Source: Ruoffia sp044336205
GTDB taxonomy: Bacteria > Bacillota > Bacilli > Lactobacillales > Aerococcaceae
Length of the DNA: 64,000 nucleotides
Reading direction: 5' to 3'
NCBI GenBank assembly: GCA_044336205.1
Contig: CP172318.1
Coordinates: 558,001 to 622,000, forward strand
Shown: one piece after another, positions 9,485-18,268 of the stretch
Numbering within the stretch: the stretch's first letter is position 1
How the letters are laid out: every line of letters begins with the position of its first letter
The notes under the pieces: generated by a model
The model's database searches: none
Told to the model about the DNA's origin: nothing
What the model saw: the letters and a program-made list of their open reading frames with translations, nothing else
Program-made: the position numbers and the translations under genes

Positions 9485-10369
9485 TTAGTAATTATCAATC
9501 TCTTCCTGTAGAGCTTGGAGGAACTTTTTGGAAGCTGGGGTCAGTTGAGTATGTCGTTTCCAAATTAATGTTAATGGTGATTCCATTTTTGGTTCTAAAG
9601 GAATGAATGTTAATGGGCTTTCTTCACTCGTATTCGCTAAGCCATCAATACAAAGTGCGTGGCCTATCCCTTCCTCTACCATGATTGTGGCATTGTATAA
9701 GAGATTATATGTAGCAACAATATCTAACGACTCCAACTCTTGTCCTAACCAGCCCGATAATTCATTATCACCCAGAGCTTGACGAGAACAGATGAGTGGA
9801 ATTTGTGTCAGATGTTGGGCTGTGATGTAATCTAATTGAGCTAAGACACTGTCTTTTCTAACTAATAGCCCCCACCGATCTGCAGCAGGGAGGTGACGAA
9901 AGTCATAATCTTGTGTGCTTACAGCACCGATGACTAATCCAAAGTCGAGCAGTCCGCGGTCAATACGTTCCATAACTTCCGGAGCAGTCGCACTATATAA
10001 GTGGTATTGAATGTGTGGATGTTGTTTTTTTAGACGGTGAATTGCTCTAACTAATAAGGTCATTGTTGTTGATTCACCCCCACCTAAAAAGATAGAACCA
10101 CCAATTTCTTGGGAACTTTGTTTGATTTCTAATTCAGTTCGATCAGCTAAATCGATAATCTCTTCAGCACGTTTCTTTAATAATTGACCTTCTTCTGTTA
10201 GGGTAACTTGTCGGCTTCCTCGGATGAGCAGTTGCTTTCCAAGTGATTCTTCCAGTCCCATAAGTTGCTTGGATAATGTGGGTTGAGTGACATGTAATAG
10301 CTTGGAAGCAGCAGTAAAATTTTTCTCACGTGCTACAGCTAAAAAATAACGTAATACTCGTATTTCCAA
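9485..10369 (-). CDS. LysR-family transcriptional regulator
   Basis: 294 residues with the standard LysR layout. The N-terminal winged helix-turn-helix (MEIRVLRYFLAVAREKNFT, then SKLLHVTQPTLSKQL) spans residues 1-60. A periplasmic-binding-protein-like effector domain covers about 90-290. It is divergent from the acetyltransferase gene across a 130-base gap, the usual arrangement for a LysR protein and its target, so control of that gene is a fair inference. The effector is unknown. Confidence 0.9.
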   Translation of the reverse strand: MEIRVLRYFLAVAREKNFTAASKLLHVTQPTLSKQLMGLEESLGKQLLIRGSRQVTLTEEGQLLKKRAEEIIDLADRTELEIKQSSQEIGGSIFLGGGESTTMTLLVRAIHRLKKQHPHIQYHLYSATAPEVMERIDRGLLDFGLVIGAVSTQDYDFRHLPAADRWGLLVRKDSVLAQLDYITAQHLTQIPLICSRQALGDNELSGWLGQELESLDIVATYNLLYNATIMVEEGIGHALCIDGLANTSEESPLTFIPLEPKMESPLTLIWKRHTQLTPASKKFLQALQEEIDNY

Positions 10370-10498
10370 AGAAATCCCTCCTTTTAAATTTATGTTATCA
10401 TTCTTTTAAAGAATAGTATACTATATAATATAGTAATTTGTTATTGTTTGGTGGTTTGTTATACTTTATTTAAACTATAGAACAAGGAGATGAATTCA

Positions 10499-11068
10499 TT
10501 GAATCTTACAAGCTATCTAGAACATGTAAATGCACAGAAAACAATCGTAGGTGGATCGGATGCCCATCAATTGATGCATCAAATGAGTCAGGAAGCATTA
10601 AAACTCACTTCCAAATTAAACAACCAATACAATCAACCTGAAGAAGTCCACCGAATTTTGGAGGAGCTAACAGGAGAGTCCATCGATGACTCGTTCGCAA
10701 TGTTTCCACCTTTCTACACTGATTTTGGAAAAAATACTCATATAGGTAAAAATGTCTTTATAAATTCAGGCTGTCGCTTTCAAGATCAAGGCGGTATTAC
10801 AATAGGTGATGGCGCATTAATCGGCCATAATGTGGTGATGGCAACTTTAGACCATGATATGGATCCTACTGACAGAGGGACAATGCATCCTAAACCTATT
10901 GTATTAGGTAAAAATGTTTGGGTTGGATCGAATGCGACGATTCTCTCAGGAGTAATGATTGGTGATGGTGCGATTATCGCGGCAGGAGCAGTAGTTACAA
11001 AAGATGTTGAAGCCAATACGATTGTTGGAGGCGTTCCAGCCAAATTCATTAAGAAAATTGAAATTTAA
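10499..11068 (+). CDS. Hexapeptide-repeat (maltose/galactoside-type) O-acetyltransferase
   Basis: About 190 residues. The left-handed beta-helix repeats are obvious from about residue 75 (IGKNVFINSGC, then ITIGDGALIGHNV and further GxxxIIxxGAVV turns). The sugar acetyltransferase features FYTDFGKN and TLDHDMDP, containing the catalytic His, are also present. The enzyme moves acetyl from acetyl-CoA to a sugar or small acceptor, as in NodL/LacA/Maa. I prefer the TTG at 10499 because AAGGAG lies 9 bases before it. The ATG at 10490 directly abuts that ribosome site. The gene is divergent from the LysR gene. Confidence 0.88.
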   Translation: MNLTSYLEHVNAQKTIVGGSDAHQLMHQMSQEALKLTSKLNNQYNQPEEVHRILEELTGESIDDSFAMFPPFYTDFGKNTHIGKNVFINSGCRFQDQGGITIGDGALIGHNVVMATLDHDMDPTDRGTMHPKPIVLGKNVWVGSNATILSGVMIGDGAIIAAGAVVTKDVEANTIVGGVPAKFIKKIEI

Positions 11069-11130
11069 TTGTCATTCATAAATGGAATTAGAGTAGGATT
11101 CGTTTTAAAGTGATAGGTAAGGAGAAAAGT

Positions 11131-11200
11131 GTCCATCGCTGGAATGAACGACGGCCAGTAACTGTCATAACTGTCCGTGGCGAGCCATCACGACGGCCAG
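11131..11200. repeat. Paired-hairpin repeat, copy A
   Basis: Two units of about 27 bases, each starting GTCC and ending ACGACGGCCAG, separated by about 14 bases. The same layout recurs at 15140-15209 and 15316-15384. Each unit is a diverged inverted repeat derived from CCGTCGTG/CACGACGG. It resembles REP/BIME-type elements. Confidence 0.75.
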
Positions 11201-11276
11201 CTAGCCGACCTAATTTTTGTATTTCCGTTTATTAGGAACATCCTTAACAAATTAATTCGAAATTATAAATTAAACC

Positions 11277-11304
11277 TTTACATTAGAATCCTTTCATGTA
11301 TAAT
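11277..11304 (+). promoter_or_regulatory. Probable sigma-A promoter of the pyr operon
   Basis: TTTACA and TATAAT separated by 16 bases, about 30 bases upstream of the PyrR leader. This is the best promoter match in the interval. Confidence 0.65.
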
Positions 11305-11333
11305 TACTAAAAAATACAATCCTTTAACGACCG

Positions 11334-11424
11334 TCCTGTGAGGCGGGGAAGGTATGTAATGCAAAGTGGCCGTTTCAGGACCTCTTCTTTACGCATGCCC
11401 GCGTTGAAGGAGAGGTCTTCTTTG
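11334..11424 (+). promoter_or_regulatory. PyrR-binding attenuator upstream of pyrR
   Basis: The leader contains TCCTGTGAGG, matching the conserved PyrR-binding loop. GTCCTG (11333-11338) is complementary to CAGGAC (11376-11381), giving an antiterminator. Downstream GACCTC/GAGGTC followed by TTCTTTG is the terminator. In this family UMP-loaded PyrR binds the loop, disfavours the antiterminator and stops transcription when pyrimidines are plentiful. Confidence 0.85.
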
Positions 11425-11440
11425 TATAGGAGGGTAAAAA

Positions 11441-11947
11441 ATGGAAAAAACTGTTATGAATGATATGGAGATTAATCGAGCGTTAACTCGCTTAGCTTAC
11501 GAAATTATTGAAAAGCATAAGGGAACTCAAGATATTGTGTTATTGGGTATTGAGACTCGTGGGGTTCCTTTAGCCAAGCGACTTGCAGAAAAAATAAGTA
11601 AAATTGAAGGGACGGTTGAAGTTGAGTCTGTCAACATCAAACCGTACCGCGATGATATTAAGTTTACTCAAGATAAATCTATCCAAAAGATGGCAATTAC
11701 AGACAAAAAAGTCATCTTAGTTGATGATGTTTTGTATACTGGTAGATCGATTCGAGCAGCTATGGATGCTTGTATGGATCATGGCCGGCCATCTAAGATT
11801 TCTTTGGCCGTCTTAGTAGACCGCGGTCACCGAGAATTACCCATCCGCCCAGATTATGTTGGTAAAAATATTCCAACAGCTAAAGAAGAAAATGTTGTCG
11901 TACAATTGAAAGAGATTGATGGCCATGATGCTGTGATTCTTTCTTAA
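11441..11947 (+). CDS. pyrR: PyrR bifunctional regulator/uracil phosphoribosyltransferase
   Basis: 168 residues, slightly under the usual 175-180. The PRPP-binding motif VILVDDVLYTGRSIRAA (residues about 91-107) is intact and the RNA-binding LVDRGHRELPIRPDYVGK segment is present. PyrR binds pyr mRNA leaders with UMP or UTP to cause termination and has weak uracil phosphoribosyltransferase activity. The gene has AGGAGG before its ATG. It lies directly after its own attenuator and before a second one ahead of pyrB, so it controls this operon and itself. Confidence 0.97.
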   Translation: MEKTVMNDMEINRALTRLAYEIIEKHKGTQDIVLLGIETRGVPLAKRLAEKISKIEGTVEVESVNIKPYRDDIKFTQDKSIQKMAITDKKVILVDDVLYTGRSIRAAMDACMDHGRPSKISLAVLVDRGHRELPIRPDYVGKNIPTAKEENVVVQLKEIDGHDAVILS

Positions 11948-11980
11948 TAATATATTTATATAGTTAGTAACTTTAATTGG

Positions 11981-12053
11981 ATCCGAGAGACCATAAGCGA
12001 AACTAGCCTTATTTAGGTGCGTTTAGTCTCAAAGATTAAGCGTATCTTTTTTT
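11981..12053 (+). promoter_or_regulatory. Second PyrR attenuator, between pyrR and pyrB
   Basis: ATCCGAGAGACC is the PyrR-loop sequence. A 12-bp stem, TGCGTTTAGTCT with AGATTAAGCGTA (several G-U pairs), is followed by a T run and forms the terminator just before the pyrB ribosome site. Confidence 0.8.
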
Positions 12054-12066
12054 AGGAGGAGAAAGC

Positions 12067-12957
12067 ATGAGAAATTTCTTGTCAGTAGAACAATTCAATC
12101 AGGATGAGATGATTGAATTAATTCAAAGAGACCATTCAATTCAAACAAGGGAAAGCACACTATCAAAGCGATGCCAGTGTGGTAAATATGTTTTTTGAAA
12201 ACAGTACACGAACAAAACATAGCTTCGAAATGGCCGAGCATCGACTAGGTATGCATCAAATTAATTTTGACGTTGGGAGCTCATCAGTTGCAAAAGGGGA
12301 AACATTGTATGATTCAGTCTTGACCATGCAAGCCATTGGTGTGGATGTGGCAGTGATTAGACATTCGGACCGGAATTATATGGATCAACTTATGAATTTA
12401 AAAATCCAAATTGTTAATGGAGGAAGTGGAAATGGTCAACATCCCTCCCAATCACTATTAGATATGATGACCATTTATGAGGAATTTGGCTATTTTGAAG
12501 GGTTAAAGGTAGCGATTATTGGGGATATTGTCCATTCGCGGGTAGCGATGAGTAACATGACATTATTGAACCAATTGGGTGCCGAGGTGCTGTTCGCAGG
12601 CCCTGAATCTTACTTTGAAAGTTCATTTGAGCAGTTCGGAACATATATGTCAGTTGACGATGCGGTGAAAGAGGCTGATGTTGTTATGATGTTACGAGTT
12701 CAACTCGAAAGACACGATGAGACTGAAGAATCTTTTGCGAAGTCAGACTACCATAGATCATATGGATTGACCCGTGAACGGTATCAAACGATGAAAGATC
12801 AGGCGATCATTATGCACCAGCTCCTGTGAACCGTGATGTAGAGTTAGCTGATGAACTAGTGGAATGTAGTAAAAGTCGAATTGTAGCACAAATGGCCAAT
12901 GGTGTGTTTGCCAGAATGGCTATCTTAGAATGGGTCTTGAAGGGGAGAATCGAATGA
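12067..12957 (+). pseudogene. pyrB: Aspartate carbamoyltransferase, two frameshifts
   Basis: The start is the ATG at 12067 behind AGGAGG (MRNFLSVEQFNQDEMIE). An extra base near 12130 throws the frame off until the carbamoyl-phosphate motif MFFENSTRTKHSFE, which is perfect. The middle domain with GSGNGQHPSQSLLDM is intact. A missing C near 12818 turns IIMHPAPVNRDVE into a premature stop. With both corrected the product is about 297 residues of normal PyrB, which joins carbamoyl phosphate to aspartate. The stop overlaps the pyrC start (ATGA at 12954). Two compensable indels in a conserved housekeeping enzyme point to sequence error. Confidence 0.9.
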
Positions 12958-14220
12958 CACTTATATTAAAAAATGGTCGTAGATTAGTTAAAGATAATGA
13001 ATTAGAAATGATTGATGTAGTGATTGAAGATGGCCTGATTACTGATATAGGTAAGAATCTACAAGGTGACCATTTTATTGATTTAGATGGAAAGTTCATT
13101 AGTGGTGGTTTGGTAGATATTCATGTGCACTTTAGAGAGCCAGGATTTACTGATAAAGAAACAATTCGTACAAGGGAGTTTGGCAGCGGCAAGGGGAGGA
13201 GTTACTACAGCTTGTGCGATGCCTAATACTAACCCAGTTCCCGATACGTTTGAGAAATTCAAGCAGATTCAAGCAATTATCGACCGCGATTCAGTCGTTA
13301 GAACTTTTCAATATGCGTCAATTACCGAAGCACTTCGTTCAAATACACTAGTTGATATGGCTCAACTTGATGCTTTTGCATACACGAACGACGGTGTCGG
13401 AGTCCAAACTGCAGGCGTTATGTACGAAGCCATGAAGTTAGCAGCGAGTTTGAATAAGCCAATTGTTGCCCACACGGAAGATGAAAGCCTCTTATATGGC
13501 GGTGTAATGCACGATGGAAAGCGAAGTAAGGAGCTAAACTTACCTGGTATTATGGGAATTGTTGAAAGCTCACAAATAGCTCGTGATATCTTAATAGCTA
13601 AAGAAACAAGAGTTCATTATCATGTCTGCCACGTATCATCTAAGGAATCAGTTGAAGCAATTCGTCATGGAAAACAACAAGGTGTGAAAGTCACTGCCGA
13701 AGTTACACCCCATCACTTAATATTGAATGACATGGATATTCCATCAAATGATGCGACTTATAAAATGAACCCGCCTCTTAGATCCAAAGAAGACCAACAA
13801 GCTTTAATTGCCGGCCTTCTTGATGGAACAATTGACTTTATTGCGACAGACCACGCACCTCATACACAAACTGAAAAAGATCAAGGCTTTTTAAAAGCAC
13901 CCTTTGGTATCGTAGGGATTGAGACTTCTTTTGCTTTGATGTACAGTCATTTGGTGCAAAATAATCTAATGACTTTAGAAGCACTTATTCACCGCATGAG
14001 CACAATTCCAGCTCAATTATTCAATTTGCCCTATTCAGACCTATCGGTTGGCAGTGTGGCTGATATTGCTGTCTTTGATTTGGAGACGGCTTACACAATT
14101 AATCCCGATGATTATTTATCAAAGTCTTCGAATACGCCATTCAATTACCAAACAGTCCATGGAATGTGTGTGCTGACTTTAGTTGATGGAAAAATCGTTT
14201 GGAATTCACTCACAGTTTAA
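12954..14220 (+). pseudogene. pyrC: Dihydroorotase, one frameshift
   Basis: Starts at the ATG at 12954, overlapping the pyrB stop. The metal motif DIHVHFREPG (residues about 58-67) is intact. Near 13172 an extra A in ACAAGGG breaks the frame. Removing it restores KETIRTGSLAAARGGVTTAC. The rest of the type I dihydroorotase is normal, including TPHHL and FIATDHAPHT. The protein would be about 420 residues and catalyse reversible cyclisation of carbamoyl aspartate to dihydroorotate. It is the third gene of the operon, under PyrR control. Confidence 0.92.
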
Positions 14221-14237
14221 TTATTAGGAGGTAGACT

Positions 14238-15179
14238 ATGAATCGATTGCAAGTAAAATTACCAGGTATCGTTTTAAAAAATCCTATTATGCCAGCATCA
14301 GGCTGCTTTGGCTATGGTGAATCTTTCGCCAAACATTATGACTTAGGCGTGTTAGGAGCAGTTGTGATTAAGAGTACAACGCTTGAAGAACGATTAGGGA
14401 ACCCAGCACCACAATATGTGCACCGTGATGACACTGTGTTAAACTCTGTTGGCTTGAAAAATCCGGGGATTAATACTGTCCTTTCTGAGAAATTACCATT
14501 CTTAGCGAATTATGATGTTCCTGTGATCGCAAGCGTGGCGGGGTCCAAAGAAGAAGATTATATTGAGATGTGTCAACGAATCTCTCAAGCTGAGAATGTG
14601 AGTGCGATTGAACTTAACGTTTCTTGTCCGAATGTTAAAGAAGGCGGAATTGCTTTTGGGACGGATTTGCAAGTAGTTAAACAATTAACACAACAATGCA
14701 AAGCAGTGACTCATCTACCCATCTATGTTAAGTTGACGCCTAATGTGACGGATATTGTTAGCGTTGCGAAAGCAGCGGAAGAGGGTGGAGCTGACGCAAT
14801 TACAATGATTAATACAATAACGGCTATGGCCTTTAATTTAGAAAGTAGACAGCCCATCTTAGGAGGGGTGACGGGAGGGTTATCTGGCACTTCTTTAAAA
14901 CACATTGCTTTAAGGATGATTTATCAAGTTACTGGAGCAGTTAAGATACCGATTATTGGAGTAGGTGGCATTAAGACCGTAGATGACGTTCTAGAAATGT
15001 ATATGGCCGGTGCATCTGCCGTTCAAATCGGGACAGAAAATTATAATCAACCGATGATTTGCCCAGAGATTATTAGCCAACTTCCTCATCGAATGGATGA
15101 ATTAGGTATTGAAAGCTTAGAGACTCTAATAGACGAAGTGTCCATCGCTCGATATCACGACGGCCATTCACTGGCATAA
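14238..15179 (+). CDS. pyrD: Dihydroorotate dehydrogenase catalytic subunit, class 1B
   Basis: 313 residues. The N-terminal LPGIVLKNPIMPASGCFGYG and IKSTTLEERLGNP are the class 1B (PyrDB) pattern. ELNVSCPNVKEGG carries the catalytic-base Cys, and IPIIGVGGI with MAGASAVQIGT bind FMN phosphate. Class 1B enzymes normally pair with the Fe-S/FAD subunit PyrK to use NAD. No pyrK lies in this window. The last 14 or so residues (VSIARYHDGHSLA) are encoded by the start of repeat copy B, so the native C-terminus was altered by the repeat. Confidence 0.95.
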   Translation: MNRLQVKLPGIVLKNPIMPASGCFGYGESFAKHYDLGVLGAVVIKSTTLEERLGNPAPQYVHRDDTVLNSVGLKNPGINTVLSEKLPFLANYDVPVIASVAGSKEEDYIEMCQRISQAENVSAIELNVSCPNVKEGGIAFGTDLQVVKQLTQQCKAVTHLPIYVKLTPNVTDIVSVAKAAEEGGADAITMINTITAMAFNLESRQPILGGVTGGLSGTSLKHIALRMIYQVTGAVKIPIIGVGGIKTVDDVLEMYMAGASAVQIGTENYNQPMICPEIISQLPHRMDELGIESLETLIDEVSIARYHDGHSLA

Positions 15180-15209
15180 TTGTCTGTGGCGGTCACTCAC
15201 GACGGCCAG
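15140..15209. repeat. Paired-hairpin repeat, copy B, overlapping the end of pyrD
   Basis: Same two-unit layout as copy A, including GTCCATCGC and two CACGACGGCCA motifs. The first unit encodes the PyrD C-terminus and stop. Confidence 0.75.
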
Positions 15210-15315
15210 ATATCCGAGTAAATTAGAGTTTTCCCCAATAAATCGGCGATAATCATTGATATATTGACAAAATGCTCTTTTAAATAACAATATAGTGACA
15301 GTAAATCAATGAACT

Positions 15316-15384
15316 GTCCGTCGTGCGTGTCCACGACGGTCATTCACTGCCATAAGTGTCCATGGCGATCAGTCACGACGGACT
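15316..15384. repeat. Paired-hairpin repeat, copy C
   Basis: The first unit here is the best palindrome of the set: CCGTCGTG, a 6-base loop region, then CACGACGG. The second unit is GTCCATGGCG to TCACGACGG. It lies about 105 bases after copy B. Confidence 0.75.
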
Positions 15385-15457
15385 TATGACAGAGGAAATT
15401 TCAGTTTATAGTAAACATGCTTACTAAATTAATTTGAAAAACTACCCATATATAATT

Positions 15458-15535
15458 AAGAGAGGTCAGTTAAATGTAGTGGCCCCAAAAAGTCCAATTT
15501 TTGAGGGTCACCTCAAAAGTCTGCTCTCTTTTCTT
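15458..15535 (+). promoter_or_regulatory. Structured leader with terminator-like end, upstream of the DUF1538 gene
   Basis: The outer stem AAGAGAG (15458-15464) pairs with CTCTCTT (15524-15530) and ends in a T-rich run. Inside is a long hairpin, GTGGCCC with GGGTCAC extended by CAAAAA/TTTTTG. A TATAAT lies just upstream (15451-15456). This looks like a transcribed cis-regulatory RNA or attenuator. I do not recognise a named riboswitch class. Confidence 0.5.
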
Positions 15536-15624
15536 ATGTGATTATATTATTGCGTTGCGTTTTGTGATGAGGGTCATTCATGTTAAGATAAATTTAAATA
15601 AATAATTTAAAGGAGGGAAAGCAT

Positions 15625-17106
15625 CTGAATCGTTTAGTTGAAAATTTCAAAGAAACCTCCATGTCGATTCTACCTATGGTTGGAGTTGTATTACTCATCC
15701 AGTTATTGTTCCAACCGGTAGCGTGGTTGACGACAGTGAGATTTCTTATTGGTGTTGTCTTCTTACTCATAGGGCTCCCTTTGTTTTTAGTTGGGGTAGA
15801 TATGAGTGTTGAGAGGATGGGTGACTTATTAAGCCACTACTTTATATCGCATAAGTGGATTGCTGTGACCTTGTTGGGAATTTTTGGTTTAGGATTTATC
15901 TCAAGTATAGCGGAACCTGACTTGACTATTCTAGCTATTCAAGTACAGACCATGACACTGGGGGCGATTGCCCAACAAATCTTTATAATGGCTGTATCTG
16001 TCGGCGTTGGATTGATGCTCGCTTTTGGAGTGATACGGATTCTAAATGACTTGAATCTACGACATAGCTTCTCTATTATCTACTTGATCATAGGTGTCTT
16101 ATGTCTATTCTCTACTTCTGAGTTTATTGCGATTGCCTTCGATGCATCGGGATCAACAACGGGTTCAATCACTGTCCCATTTATATTAGCTTTTGGTGTA
16201 GGTGCGGCTTCTCAATCACGTAAAGCAGAAGATACAGGAGCAGATAGTTTTGGGCTTTTAGGTATTGTATCGACGGGAGCTATTTTCGCTGTTATCTTAT
16301 ATGGAGCCATCGTTGGAGTGGATAGTGTTGATGCGACTGGAGAAAGTCCAAGTATTATTGTAGATAACTCTTCCATGATTGCTGATTTTTTTGGAGAACT
16401 TATTCCGTCTTTAATGGACTCCATCATAGCCATCGCGCCGCTAGTAATTATTTTCTTAATTTTGGTCTTTGCTAAGCAAGTGAAAGTCAATCAACGACGA
16501 CTAAAAGTATTCTATTAGGAATTGTTTTTATTATTGTAGGATTAAGTCTGTTTCTAACAAGGGGTCAATCAAGGATTCTTAGATGTTGCTAATGAGATTG
16601 GTTATGGACTGGCATCTTCATACTCGCCTTGGATCTTGTATCTCATCGGTGGATTGTTAGGAATGGTTAGTATTCTAGCTGAACCATCCGTCCACGTTCT
16701 CAATGACCAGATTCTTGATGAGACAGCAGGGATGATTCCTAAGAGTTTAATCACATTAAGTTTATCCATTGGAGTTGGTTTTTCTGTTGTCTTGTCAATT
16801 ATGCGTGTATTATTTGAAGGATTGCAGATCTGGCATATACTCTTACCTTTAGTTGCTACAGCATTAATTCTTCAATATATCGCCTCTGATTTGTTTGTTG
16901 GAATTAGCTTTGACTCTGGAGGTGTTGCGGCTGGAACAATGACCGCAACATTTATCCTGCCATTTACACAAGGGATTGCCAGTTATGTACCAACAGCCAA
17001 TGTCGTCACAGATGGTTTCGGAGTCATTGCGATTGTATCATTGACACCCATTGTTATGATTCAACTGGTGGGAATATTTTACGATTATCAAATAAGACAG
17101 AAATAG
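15625..17106 (+). pseudogene. DUF1538 integral membrane protein, two frameshifts
   Basis: Two homologous membrane halves (each with EPxxxxLxxQ and FDxxGxxxGxxTVPF-type motifs: AEPDLTILAIQVQ and AEPSVHVLNDQ; FDASGSTTGSITVPFILAFG and FDSGGVAAGTMTATFILPF) form the full DUF1538 protein of about 490 aa. The frame breaks near 16506 (an A run one short) and near 16559 (an extra A in ACAAGGGG). The best start has AAAGGAGG 8 bases before a CTG at 15625, giving NRLVENFKETSMSILP. An ATG at 15661 lacks a ribosome site. It is a putative transporter, cotranscribed with two P-II-like genes that probably regulate it. Confidence 0.85.
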
Positions 17107-17119
17107 GAGGTCAAAAAGT

Positions 17120-17797
17120 TTGGTTAACACCGAAGAATTTAAGAATGATTTATATTTAGTATCGATTCTTGCTAAAGTAAAGCTCGCAGATAAAATTGAT
17201 GATATCTACCATAAACGAGGGACAAGTGGCGCAACGACCTTCCTAGCAGCCTGCTATAATGAAGCGAGTCGCCAAAGTATTATGAGTATAGATGGTGAAC
17301 GCAAAGAAATCATTATGAAAGTCACCCACCGTGATCAATTAGAACTTTTCATCAATCATGTTGTGAATAAGTACCCTTCGAAGGACGAAGGGGAAAACTT
17401 CTTATATGTGACACCCCTTGCAGGACTTCAAGGTTTGGAAGGTTATGGTGACATCTCTGATAATGAATCTTTTAAGAAGGCCACTTTACCTAATAAGGTA
17501 AGGTATAACTTGGTGACTACGATTTGTAACCATGGTGAAGGTGAAGATTATATTGATGCGACACAGTCTTTAGATGTATTGCAACATATTTTAATTCATG
17601 GACACGGTTCGTCAAGATTATCGCAGAACTTTCAAGGTCGTTACATTCAACCAGAGAAAGATATCGTGATGCAGATTGTGCCAAGTGATAAACTTCATGA
17701 ACTTAAGGAGTTTACAGATGCTTATGAAGCGATTCAGCTAAGTGAAGCTGGGGCGATTGCTTTCACACGTGACGTTGTGTACTTACATCGGTTTTAG
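17120..17797 (+). CDS. P-II-like protein linked to the DUF1538 transporter, long form
   Basis: 225 residues starting at a TTG behind AGGAGG, 13 bases after the DUF1538 gene. The fold reads as two ferredoxin-like P-II segments, with LYLVSILAKVKLADKIDDIY at the N-terminus, RGTSGATTF, and KDIVMQIVPSDKLHELKEF later. P-II proteins sense nucleotides and bind transporters or enzymes in the cytosol. DUF1538 genes are often followed by such proteins. The T-loop is poorly conserved, so it is a divergent family member. Ligand and partner contact are inference. Confidence 0.75.
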   Translation: MVNTEEFKNDLYLVSILAKVKLADKIDDIYHKRGTSGATTFLAACYNEASRQSIMSIDGERKEIIMKVTHRDQLELFINHVVNKYPSKDEGENFLYVTPLAGLQGLEGYGDISDNESFKKATLPNKVRYNLVTTICNHGEGEDYIDATQSLDVLQHILIHGHGSSRLSQNFQGRYIQPEKDIVMQIVPSDKLHELKEFTDAYEAIQLSEAGAIAFTRDVVYLHRF

Positions 17798-17807
17798 GAG
17801 GGTATGT

Positions 17808-18116
17808 ATGTGGTATTTAATCTATGCGATTGTTCCAAGTGGTAAAGTTGGCCAAGTTATTGCTGCAGCAGAATCTGCAGGATCTCGAGGCGGAACGATT
17901 ATTCATGGCAAAGGCATTGGACGAACACCCAAAAAGTTCTTTAACTTTGAAGTCGAACCCATGCGAGAAATTGTCATGATTATCGTCGAAGAATCAAAAT
18001 ATAAAAACGTCAGCCAAGCTATCTATTCCCAGTTGAATATGAAAGAAGAGGGTATGGGTGTTGTGTTCGCAGAACCACTTAACCAAGTAGCTGGTCTAGT
18101 AAATCAAGTTAATTAG
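17808..18116 (+). CDS. P-II-family nitrogen-regulator-like protein, short form
   Basis: 102 residues from the ATG at 17808, which follows GGAGGG. Landmarks are YLIYAIVPSGKVGQVIAAAE at the N-terminus, then RGGTIIHGKGIG in the nucleotide-binding region and IVMIIVEESKYKNV in the second half. It lies 10 bases after the longer P-II gene and ends the transporter operon, which is closed by a terminator. It probably acts with the longer protein on the DUF1538 transporter. The signal sensed is unknown. Confidence 0.8.
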   Translation: MWYLIYAIVPSGKVGQVIAAAESAGSRGGTIIHGKGIGRTPKKFFNFEVEPMREIVMIIVEESKYKNVSQAIYSQLNMKEEGMGVVFAEPLNQVAGLVNQVN

Positions 18117-18131
18117 TAAATGATAGTAGTA

Positions 18132-18167
18132 AACCAACTTACTTAGGTGAGTTGGTTTTTATTTTGT
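18132..18167 (+). terminator. Terminator of the DUF1538/P-II operon
   Basis: AACCAACTTAC pairs with GTGAGTTGGTT (one G-U) around a 4-base loop, then a T-rich tail. Confidence 0.85.
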
Positions 18168-18268
18168 AAATGTTCATTAATAACACGAACTCTTTTTGAT
18201 TTTTCCAAAGGGACAGTGTATATTTAGTCAATGAGAATTTGTTCTAGTTTAGAAGAAGAGGTGTAATA

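Noticed and set aside
11150..11162. AACGACGGCCAGT matches the M13 forward primer site used in cloning vectors
   Set aside because: The match is 13 bases inside a native repeat that recurs in diverged form at 15140 and 15316. No lacZ or vector sequence surrounds it, so contamination is unlikely.
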